Assembly (NCBI GenBank): GCA_934096805.1
Contig: CAKOMW010000011.1
Span: 1 to 11,297, forward strand
Origin: an uncultured Bacilli bacterium
GTDB lineage: Bacteria > Bacillota_I > Bacilli_A > RF39 > UBA660
Length of the DNA stretch: 11,297 nt
Direction: 5' to 3'
Shown: piece by piece, positions 5,578-11,297 of the stretch
Position numbering within the stretch: position 1 is the stretch's first letter
Layout: every line of letters starts with the position of its first letter
The notes under the pieces: generated by a model
Seen by the model: only the letters and a program-made list of their open reading frames with translations
What the model was told of the DNA's origin: nothing
Databases searched by the model: none
Position numbers and translations under genes: made by a program

Positions 5578-6204
5578 ATGAAAATTCAATTAGCTTGTGA
5601 TTTTAATAGAACAGAAGATGCTCTTGAATTGTTGGAAAAAGTAGTTGATGATGTTGACATTATTGAAGTCGGAACAGATTTGATGTTTGGATCTGGAAGC
5701 GATGCGATAAGAAGAATTAAGTCAAAATATCCAAATAAAATATTATTAGCCGACTTAAAAGTGATGGATGGCGGAAGAGAACTAGGCGAACTAGTATTTA
5801 ACAGTGGTGCCGATATTATGACTGTTCTAGGCGTTGCACCTAAGGAAACAATTCAAGCTGCGTGTGAGTGTGCTAAAAAATACGGCAAACACATTTGTGT
5901 AGATATGATTAACGTCACTGACCAAGTTTCAAAAGCGAAGGAATTTATTTCTTGGGGCGCAGATTTGTTGTGTGTTCATACCGCTGATGATCAAAAAGAA
6001 AATGTTACATTTTATCATATGTTAAAAGATTATGTTCAAGAAGTAGGCGCAGACAAGTGTTCTATTGCGGGTGGCATGAACCCAACAAATATCAAAGATA
6101 TTAGAAAATATAATCCTGAAGTAATTGTTGTTGGTGGTTACATTACAGGTTCATCTGATCCAAAGAAAGCTATTTTAGAAATAAGAGATGCAATAAATGG
6201 ATAA
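5578..6204 (+). CDS. hxlA: 3-hexulose-6-phosphate synthase-like protein
   Basis: This 208-residue single-domain TIM barrel belongs to the OMP-decarboxylase superfamily. HPS joins formaldehyde and ribulose 5-phosphate into D-arabino-3-hexulose 6-phosphate, and the reaction is reversible. Visible motifs are Asp8, Glu30 in IIEVGT, DLKVMDGG (Asp59, Lys61, Asp64), VDMINV (Asp109), VHTADDQ (His134) and the phosphate-binding loops AGG (164-166) and VVGG (184-187). VDMIN and CVHT match recalled Bacillus HxlA closely. Asp109 separates it from 3-keto-L-gulonate-6-P decarboxylase (UlaD/SgbH), which has Glu there and an arginine soon after the histidine. One oddity is Gly65 where HPS proteins have Ala (MDAG). 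It overlaps the isomerase gene by 8 nt, as expected for an HPS-PHI pair. The in vivo direction and substrate are not settled. Confidence 0.85.
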   Translation: MKIQLACDFNRTEDALELLEKVVDDVDIIEVGTDLMFGSGSDAIRRIKSKYPNKILLADLKVMDGGRELGELVFNSGADIMTVLGVAPKETIQAACECAKKYGKHICVDMINVTDQVSKAKEFISWGADLLCVHTADDQKENVTFYHMLKDYVQEVGADKCSIAGGMNPTNIKDIRKYNPEVIVVGGYITGSSDPKKAILEIRDAING

Positions 6205-6727
6205 TACAGTATTAAAAATTCTAGATGAATTAAATGAAAATGTTAAAAGAGTCGATTCAAGTGTTATTGATAAGATTAGCAATCTAATATGTGAAACAAA
6301 AAGAATATATACATATGGTTGTGGACGTTCGGGAATCGAAATGATGGCATTTGGAATGAGAATAATGCATCTAGGCAAAGAGTCATATTACGTGCATGAT
6401 ACTTGTGTTCCACCAATCAAAGAAGACGATTTATTAATTGTTGCATCAGGTTCTGGTAACACCGAATCTACTATCGCAATTGTGAATAGGGCAATACAAA
6501 ATAAAGCGAAGGTGGTGTTAATTAGTGGAAATAAGAATTCTAAGATTGGAAACTTATCTGATCTAGTATTGGAGATACCTTTATCTGGTTTTGAAACAAT
6601 TCAAGCTCAAGGTAATTGCTATGATCAAACAATGTTTATATGTTTAGATATTATTATTTACAAGTGTATGAAAAATTTAGGTTTAACTGAAGAAGATATG
6701 GACAGAAACCATACAAACATTGAGTAA
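6197..6727 (+). CDS. hxlB: 6-phospho-3-hexuloisomerase-like SIS-domain protein
   Basis: This 176-residue sugar isomerase (SIS) protein resembles PHI, which interconverts 3-hexulose 6-phosphate and fructose 6-phosphate. It shows the sugar-phosphate loops GCGRSG (41-46) and ASGSGNT (83-89), the family segment MRIMHLG, PPIKEDDLLI, and a C-terminal NHTNIE (His172) like the HHANLE of recalled Bacillus HxlB. Compared with HxlB from memory, Asp68 (VHDTCVPP) replaces the Glu of VGEILTPP and Asp143 (NCYDQT) replaces the Glu of SLFEQT. The start lies inside the end of the synthase gene (ATGGATAA), with only a weak upstream ribosome binding site, so coupled translation is likely. Length is typical for PHI and shorter than KdsD-type isomerases, which add CBS domains. 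Confidence 0.86.
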   Translation: MDNTVLKILDELNENVKRVDSSVIDKISNLICETKRIYTYGCGRSGIEMMAFGMRIMHLGKESYYVHDTCVPPIKEDDLLIVASGSGNTESTIAIVNRAIQNKAKVVLISGNKNSKIGNLSDLVLEIPLSGFETIQAQGNCYDQTMFICLDIIIYKCMKNLGLTEEDMDRNHTNIE

Positions 6728-6741
6728 GGAGGATGAATTAA

Positions 6742-7671
6742 ATGTTTTATAAACTTAAACCAATTTATGAAGAAAGAATTTGGGGTGGGAAAAAGCTGAG
6801 AGAACACTTCCAATACGAGACTGATTTAAAAAATATAGCAGAATGCTACCATGTAATTGCTATACCGAATCACTTAGATAATATTGTTATTGAAACGGGC
6901 GAATTATTATCAGACTTTTATCACAACCACAGAGAAATGTTTGATTGTTCAAAAGAAGATTTACCAGTAAGAATGGTAAGTGCATGTCCTGAAAGTAGTT
7001 TATCTTATCATCTTCATCCAACAGATGCTTATGGACTAGCACATGAAGGCATGAGAGGAAAGGTCGAGGGTGGTTTCACAATTGAAGAAACTGGTGAGGA
7101 ATTTGATACAATCCTTGGTCATAATGCTAAAACAAAAAAAGAGTTCGTTGAAATGGTTGAAAAGGGAGAATGGGACAAATTATATCGTCACATTAAGGGA
7201 CATGTAGGTGATTACTCACATACACCAATTGGAACACTTCATAAAGAAAGCGGTGATGGAACAACGATTTCAATCGCATTCTCTAGCAATGGAGACGTTA
7301 CTTATAGATTATATGATGATGATAGAAACGATCCTACTAGGCCTCTAAATGTACAAGCGGTAATTGATAACGTTACTATTCCTGATAACGAAGTTAAAGG
7401 ATGGCATGTTGACCCATATGAAAAAAACGGTTGCTTAATCTACGATTATTATGAAAAAGAAGAAGAGTATGTTGGTAAACGCATTAAAGTTAATGGAAAA
7501 GGAACATACGAAAGAGAACAATTTATGTTTATGCTTTGTTTGAATGGCAAAGGAAAAATTAATGATACTCAAATCAAAGTTGGCGAAACAATATTTGTTC
7601 CAGCTCATTCTGGTGTATTGAGCATTGAGGGAGAAAACCTAGACTTAGCAGTTCTATCTTATAAGGAATAA
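6742..7671 (+). CDS. manA: Divergent class I mannose-6-phosphate isomerase-like protein
   Basis: This 309-residue protein has the cupin fold of short Bacillus-type class I ManA enzymes, which use zinc to interconvert mannose 6-P and fructose 6-P. It begins with the family motif ERIWGGKKLR. The expected ligands are visible: His92 in YHLHP, Glu109 in KVEGG and His167 in PIGTLH, together with LGHNAKTKKEF, GEWDKL and YRLYDDDR (184-195, substrate region). It departs from usual ManA at important points, as recalled: His90 replaces the Gln of QVHP, GGFTI follows Glu109 where CWYI is common, and the LLVKIL strand reads VRMVSA. It may therefore isomerise another sugar phosphate, or bind one without catalysis. 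AAGGAGG (6726-6732) lies 9 nt upstream. It sits between the hexulose-phosphate enzymes and the PTS genes. Confidence 0.85.
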   Translation: MFYKLKPIYEERIWGGKKLREHFQYETDLKNIAECYHVIAIPNHLDNIVIETGELLSDFYHNHREMFDCSKEDLPVRMVSACPESSLSYHLHPTDAYGLAHEGMRGKVEGGFTIEETGEEFDTILGHNAKTKKEFVEMVEKGEWDKLYRHIKGHVGDYSHTPIGTLHKESGDGTTISIAFSSNGDVTYRLYDDDRNDPTRPLNVQAVIDNVTIPDNEVKGWHVDPYEKNGCLIYDYYEKEEEYVGKRIKVNGKGTYEREQFMFMLCLNGKGKINDTQIKVGETIFVPAHSGVLSIEGENLDLAVLSYKE

Positions 7672-7674
7672 CTT

Positions 7675-8103
7675 ATGAAACAAATAATAATAATAACTCA
7701 TGCAAGTTATGCTAAGGGTATATATGAGGCGATGCAATTTATTGTTGGCGCATCAAAAAATGTACATGTAATAAATTCGTTTACAGAAAACATTCATCCA
7801 GAAAATGATTTTATAGATTTGTTAAATAGTTTTGATCCAAATGATAAAGTTGTTGTACTTACAGATTTGAAAGGCGGTAGTGTAAATCAATTTGTTGCTA
7901 AACATCTTGCAGAAAGACACTTTTATCTAATAACAGGAGTAAATCTTGGGACAGCCATTGAAGTTATGGTGATGAACGAAGACGATATCAATGATGAGAG
8001 ATTGAGAGAAGTGGTGCAATCTGGAAAAAACGACTTAGTATATATGAATGATGAAATTGGGCGTCTACAAAATAAAATTCAAAATGAAGATTTTTTCGAA
8101 TAA
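7675..8103 (+). CDS. PTS mannose-family IIA protein
   Basis: This 142-residue cytoplasmic protein is a stand-alone mannose-type EIIA. It opens with IIIITHASYAKG, in which His9 is the residue phosphorylated by HPr. The second conserved block is VVVLTDLKGGSVNQF (around residues 60-75), equivalent to the DLxGGSP region of ManX and LevD. In E. coli ManX this domain is fused to IIB; here IIA and IIB are separate, as is common in Bacillota. AAGGA (7663-7667) is 7 nt before the ATG, at the end of the isomerase gene. It is the first of four consecutive PTS genes. Confidence 0.93.
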   Translation: MKQIIIITHASYAKGIYEAMQFIVGASKNVHVINSFTENIHPENDFIDLLNSFDPNDKVVVLTDLKGGSVNQFVAKHLAERHFYLITGVNLGTAIEVMVMNEDDINDERLREVVQSGKNDLVYMNDEIGRLQNKIQNEDFFE

Positions 8104-8118
8104 AAAAGAGGTAAGAAA

Positions 8119-8598
8119 ATGATTAAACAAGTAAGACTTGATGAAAGACTAACACACGGACAAGTAAATACGAAGTGGATTTCTTATTTAGGAGCAACAC
8201 ATGTTGTAGTTGTTGATGATGAGTCGGCAAACGACGCATTTCAAACAAATTTATTAAAGATGTCAATTCCTGAAAAAGTAAAAAGTATGGTTGTAACTTG
8301 TGATAAGGCAATTCAAATTTTAAACGATCCGAGATGTGACCGCATGAATATATTTGTGGTAGTGAAAACACCTCAATATATATTAAAACTAGTAGAAAAT
8401 GTTCCATCTATTAAGGAAGTTAATCTAGCAAACTATGGCTATCAACATAAAGCAGATGTTCCTAATAAAACAAAGATTACAAATAATCTTTCATTAGATG
8501 AAGATGATTTGCGTTGCTGTAAAGAAATTATTAAAAAAGTTGATAGTTGTTATCACCAAGTATTATCAGATACACCAAAAAAACCGTTAAATTTATAG
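8119..8598 (+). CDS. PTS mannose-family IIB protein
   Basis: This 159-residue cytoplasmic protein receives phosphate from IIA and transfers it to the incoming substrate. The signature VRLDERLTHGQV holds the phosphorylated His13. Most relatives read RLIHGQ, and Thr12 is a small variation. The following WISYLGATHVVVVDDESANDAF and LLKMSIP segments are typical of mannose/sorbose-type IIB. AAGAGG (8106-8111) is 7 nt upstream, and only 15 nt separate it from IIA. The name mannose family describes sequence, not substrate: members import mannose, fructose, sorbose, gluconate, pentitols and other compounds. Confidence 0.93.
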   Translation: MIKQVRLDERLTHGQVNTKWISYLGATHVVVVDDESANDAFQTNLLKMSIPEKVKSMVVTCDKAIQILNDPRCDRMNIFVVVKTPQYILKLVENVPSIKEVNLANYGYQHKADVPNKTKITNNLSLDEDDLRCCKEIIKKVDSCYHQVLSDTPKKPLNL

Positions 8599-8605
8599 TT
8601 TTTAA

Positions 8606-8625
8606 TACTGAATCTAGATTCAGTA
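8606..8625. repeat. Perfect 20-bp palindrome between IIB and IIC genes
   Basis: TACTGAATCT is followed directly by its exact reverse complement AGATTCAGTA. As RNA it would fold into an 8-bp stem with a CTAG loop. There is no T-tract after it, so it is not an intrinsic terminator. It lies 7 nt after the IIB stop in a 75-nt gap, the widest gap inside this operon. It divides soluble from membrane PTS genes. It could be an RNA stability or processing hairpin, or a DNA operator. Confidence 0.7.
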
Positions 8626-8673
8626 GAATATACACTTAGAAAAAAACAATTAGAAAGAAAGGGGGATTTTTAA

Positions 8674-9459
8674 GTGATATTAAAAGCGTTTTTGGTCTTC
8701 TTAGTATCAACTCTATGTAAATCATTTGGTATGTACGTAGGGCCTAATACTATGATGGACAGACCAATCTTTGTCGGATTTTTAACAGGCTTAGTATTAG
8801 GCGATGTTAAAACAGGAATTATTATTGGTGCACAACTAGAATTGATATTCTTAGGAGTAGTGTTCGTAGGAAATGCAACATCGGCTGAAGCAACAACAGG
8901 TACATCAATTGCGGTTGCATTCAATATCCTATATGGATTATCAGTTCAAGAAGCAATTGCTATTGGATGTACATTAAGTTATGTATGCTTAGTTATGCAA
9001 ACATTTGAACCTGTATTTAGTGAATTTTTTCAACAAATTACAGATAAATATTTGTTAGAAGATAAACAAAGAAAGTTTGAAATCTCTGCATGGGTACTTG
9101 GAATGCTTGATACTTCATTCTCATGTTTCTTTGCTTTCCTAGCAGTGGCATTTGGTGGAGAAATGGTTCAAAAACTTTTGGCTAGTATGCCCGAGTTTAT
9201 CTTAACTGGAATTGGTGTAGCCGGTTCAATGTTACCTGCAGTAGGTATTGCTGTATTGGCGTCACTATTATGGGATAAGAAAACTTCAATCTACTTCCTA
9301 TTTGGTTACTTTGTAATGAAATATTTAGGTATCGATTTAATTTTCTTGGCAATCATTGCAATCTTCATTGCAGTCAGCGATTTATATAAAACTCTTGAGA
9401 TTAAGAATGCTTTAGGTGTAGAAAAGACAAAAACAGATGAGGAGGATTTCTTTGGATGA
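8674..9459 (+). CDS. PTS mannose-family IIC protein (membrane channel)
   Basis: This 261-residue hydrophobic protein is the IIC channel subunit of a mannose-type PTS and forms a complex with IID in the membrane. The family motif GAQLELIFLG lies near residues 52-61, followed by the glycine/alanine-rich segment VGNATSAEATTGTSIAVAFNI. Several transmembrane stretches run through to about residue 240, then a short charged tail follows. The start is GTG, supported by a strong AAAGGGGG (8658-8665) ribosome binding site 8 nt upstream and by the lack of a nearby upstream ATG in frame. Its stop overlaps the IID start (ATGA), so the two membrane subunits are translationally coupled. Confidence 0.92.
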   Translation: MILKAFLVFLVSTLCKSFGMYVGPNTMMDRPIFVGFLTGLVLGDVKTGIIIGAQLELIFLGVVFVGNATSAEATTGTSIAVAFNILYGLSVQEAIAIGCTLSYVCLVMQTFEPVFSEFFQQITDKYLLEDKQRKFEISAWVLGMLDTSFSCFFAFLAVAFGGEMVQKLLASMPEFILTGIGVAGSMLPAVGIAVLASLLWDKKTSIYFLFGYFVMKYLGIDLIFLAIIAIFIAVSDLYKTLEIKNALGVEKTKTDEEDFFG

Positions 9460-10286
9460 GCAAACTACAAGAAGGAATTTCAAAAGATGAAGTTAAACTA
9501 TTAAAACAAATTGAATGGAGATCTCAATTCTACGCCTTGGTATATTCGTATAGCCGTCTATGTGCGAACTCAATACCTTATGCATTATATCCTTATATCA
9601 ACTGGTTGTATCCTAATCCAGAGGATAAGGAAAAGAAAGTTGCTGCTTTAAAAAGAGGTCTTGCATATTGGAATATGACTCCTTCGTTCTCTCCTTTCTG
9701 TTTTGCATTATTTGCATCAATGGAAAAAGAAGCGAAAGAAAACCCAAATTTTGATGTATCTACTATTAACGCAATAAAGGCCAGTATTCAAGGCCCACTT
9801 GCTGGAATTGGAGATTCTATATTTTGGGTTACATGGAGAATAATCGTAACAGGCATTGCCTTGCAGTTCAGTTTACAAGGAAGTATCATAGGTCCAATCT
9901 TATTCATTCTTTTATATAACAGTTTAAATTATGCTACAAGACACTTTGGCTTATATATTGGATATAAAATGGGAACTAACTTCCTAAGTAAAGCTTATGA
10001 ATCTGGTTTGATTCAAGTAATAACTAAAACAGCTGCTATTATTGGTTTGATTATGGTTGGCGGTATGGCTGCTTCTCAAGTAAGTATTCCAATTGCTTTA
10101 ACTTATTCATTGAATGGTGCAGAACAATCAATTTATGAGATTTTCAACAGCATACTTCCTGGTTTATTAGAGTTAGTATTTACTCTTGGCGTGCTAAAGC
10201 TAGTAAAGAAGAAAGTAAATATTATCTATATTATCCTTGCTGTATTTGCGTTCTGTATCCTAGGTGCAATGGTGGGATTATTCTAA
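9456..10286 (+). CDS. PTS mannose-family IID protein
   Basis: This 276-residue protein is the IID subunit found only in the mannose PTS family. The signature IKASIQGPLAGIGDSIFW covers about 107-124. Earlier, KRGLAYWNMTPSFSPF (66-81) corresponds to the usual LKRHLEFFNTxP block, with YWNMTP in place of FFNTHP. Hydrophobic segments follow at about 125-160, 185-215 and 230-276. GAGGAGG (9439-9445) inside the IIC gene is 10 nt upstream, and the start overlaps the IIC stop. It completes an IIA-IIB-IIC-IID set, so the transporter is predicted to be functional by itself with general HPr and enzyme I. Confidence 0.93.
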   Translation: MSKLQEGISKDEVKLLKQIEWRSQFYALVYSYSRLCANSIPYALYPYINWLYPNPEDKEKKVAALKRGLAYWNMTPSFSPFCFALFASMEKEAKENPNFDVSTINAIKASIQGPLAGIGDSIFWVTWRIIVTGIALQFSLQGSIIGPILFILLYNSLNYATRHFGLYIGYKMGTNFLSKAYESGLIQVITKTAAIIGLIMVGGMAASQVSIPIALTYSLNGAEQSIYEIFNSILPGLLELVFTLGVLKLVKKKVNIIYIILAVFAFCILGAMVGLF

Positions 10287-10287
10287 T

Positions 10288-11297
10288 ATGAAAAAAGGTA
10301 AAGTAGTAATTATCGGATCTGGACGTTCTGGCAGAGGGCTGCTTGGAGAATTATTGTATCAAGATGGATATGAAATTACTTTTGCAGATATTGATCAAGA
10401 GTTGGTTAACAAGCTAAATAAGAATAAGAAATATATTTCTTTTAAAGAAAAAGGAGATGGTACTTATTCTGAAATTATTATAAAGGATTTTGAGGCATAT
10501 CATATTTTTTCCGATAGAGAAAAATACATAGAGGCTCTAACGAACGCAGATATTATATTTACTGCAACATTCAACGATGCTTTTGATCAAATAATTAAAG
10601 ATTTACAAGAAGCTATTGATGTGCATATATCTAGAAATACTTGTAAAAAAACTATGTTTGTTGTTGGTGCAAATTATGTCGGTCTATATGACTATTTCTT
10701 TGAGCACATTAATAGTAGTTATACAAAAAAAGAGCTTGAATATTTTGAAAACAATATTGCATTGATTGAATCGATTATTTATAGAATGAGTTCTTTCCCC
10801 ACTCAAGAACAAAAGGCTATTGATGAATTAAGTATCCAAAATGAGAATTACGATTATTTGAGAGTTAATGAAAACCATCTTGCAAAAGCAAATCAAAAAA
10901 TGATTCCTTCGTTCTTTATAAAGGATCCCGATACAAAGAGATATATGCAAATGAAAATCTGGAGAGGAAATACATTACATTGTTCTCTTGCTTTTATGGG
11001 CAATTATTATGGACTAACTTATGTATGTGATGCAGCTAATAATGAGTATATTGCTGACTGTGCTTTCAAAGCATACAAAGAAGCTAATAAGGGTTTGACG
11101 AAGGAATACGGTCTTGAAGAGGATGATAAAGGATTTGGTAATGAATTCTTGAGCTATTGTAAAGATTATAGTTTTAAAGATGCTAACAATAGAGTTGGGA
11201 ATGATCCAATTAGAAAGCTTGCTAGAAATGATAGATTTATAGGACCTGCTCTAATTTGCATCAAAAACAACATTATTCCAAAAATGATTTGTCAAAA
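10288..11297 (+). CDS. Polyol/mannitol-phosphate dehydrogenase-like protein (3' end missing)
   Basis: The frame stays open from ATG 10288 to the end of the window, 336 codons, one base after the IID stop, so it belongs to the operon. It begins KVVIIGSGRSGRGLLGELL, the N-terminal NAD-binding glycine motif (Gly10, 12, 15) in the GxGxxGRG form of MtlD. The catalytic triad spacing of the polyol-specific long-chain dehydrogenases (Lys-x4-Asn-x2-His) is seen as KIWRGNTLH: Lys223, Asn228, His231. MtlD converts mannitol 1-phosphate and fructose 6-phosphate, while relatives act on arabitol, ribitol or sorbitol phosphates and on hexuronates. Identity to MtlD looks moderate, so the substrate is open. 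MtlD proteins are about 380 residues, so perhaps 40-60 residues lie beyond the window. The upstream GGTGGGA is only a modest ribosome binding site. Confidence 0.82.
   Translation, partial: MKKGKVVIIGSGRSGRGLLGELLYQDGYEITFADIDQELVNKLNKNKKYISFKEKGDGTYSEIIIKDFEAYHIFSDREKYIEALTNADIIFTATFNDAFDQIIKDLQEAIDVHISRNTCKKTMFVVGANYVGLYDYFFEHINSSYTKKELEYFENNIALIESIIYRMSSFPTQEQKAIDELSIQNENYDYLRVNENHLAKANQKMIPSFFIKDPDTKRYMQMKIWRGNTLHCSLAFMGNYYGLTYVCDAANNEYIADCAFKAYKEANKGLTKEYGLEEDDKGFGNEFLSYCKDYSFKDANNRVGNDPIRKLARNDRFIGPALICIKNNIIPKMICQ

Noticed and set aside
5578..6204. Annotation as 3-keto-L-gulonate-6-phosphate decarboxylase (UlaD/SgbH)
   Set aside because: The protein has Asp109 (VDMIN) where KGPDC has Glu, lacks the arginine after the active-site histidine, matches HxlA more closely, and is followed by a PHI gene. 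Promiscuous decarboxylation is not excluded.
8606..8625. Intrinsic terminator between IIB and IIC
   Set aside because: The palindrome is followed by GAATATACAC with no T-tract, and stopping here would separate essential subunits of one transporter.
1..11297. CRISPR arrays, tRNA or rRNA genes, insertion sequences, phage genes or defence systems
   Set aside because: No regularly spaced repeats, transposase or integrase motifs, or RNA gene features were seen. All long open frames have metabolic or PTS assignments.

Overview
The window comes from an AT-rich (about one third GC by eye) Gram-positive bacterium, most likely a fermentative, gut-type Bacillota. The evidence is AGGAGG-type ribosome binding sites, sigma-A promoters, a CcpA-type cre box, a LicT/BglG antiterminator with its RNA targets, and two phosphotransferase (PTS) sugar operons. 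I cannot place it to genus; an Erysipelotrichia- or Lachnospiraceae-like host is only a guess. All genes are on the + strand.

Region 1 (1-4570) is a beta-glucoside operon. A promoter whose -35 lies inside a cre box (44-72) is followed by a RAT/terminator switch (93-168). The genes are a free-standing glucose-type IIA protein (178-672), a LicT antiterminator (675-1508), a beta-glucoside IIBC permease lacking its own IIA (1655-3037) and a GH1 6-phospho-beta-glucosidase (3037-4518). A second RAT/terminator switch sits between licT and the permease gene (1500-1585), so antitermination is needed twice. A strong terminator ends the operon (4529-4570). The logic is: imported beta-glucoside is phosphorylated by IIA+IIBC, hydrolysed by the GH1 enzyme, and LicT opens both terminators when the permease is busy.

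Region 2 (4571-5426) is a single HAD-family sugar-phosphate phosphatase or phosphomutase gene (4712-5368). Its near-consensus promoter puts the predicted transcript start almost on the ATG, with no ribosome binding site, so a leaderless mRNA is plausible. It has its own terminator.

Region 3 (5427-11297, running off the end) is the most unusual part. From one sigma-A promoter (5525-5553) it encodes a 3-hexulose-6-phosphate synthase-like protein, an overlapping 6-phospho-3-hexuloisomerase-like protein, a divergent class I mannose-6-phosphate isomerase-like protein, a complete mannose-type PTS (IIA, IIB, IIC, IID) and a 3'-truncated polyol/mannitol-phosphate dehydrogenase-like protein. No regulator gene is visible. 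The enzymes can be ordered as a carbonyl walk: aldose-6-P, 2-ketose-6-P, 3-ketose-6-P, then ketopentose-5-P plus formaldehyde, with the dehydrogenase joining a polyol phosphate to the chain. This suggests a dedicated route for an unidentified sugar, polyol or aldonate. The route and its substrate are inference; the gene content and motifs are seen. A perfect 20-bp palindrome separates the soluble PTS genes from the membrane PTS genes.
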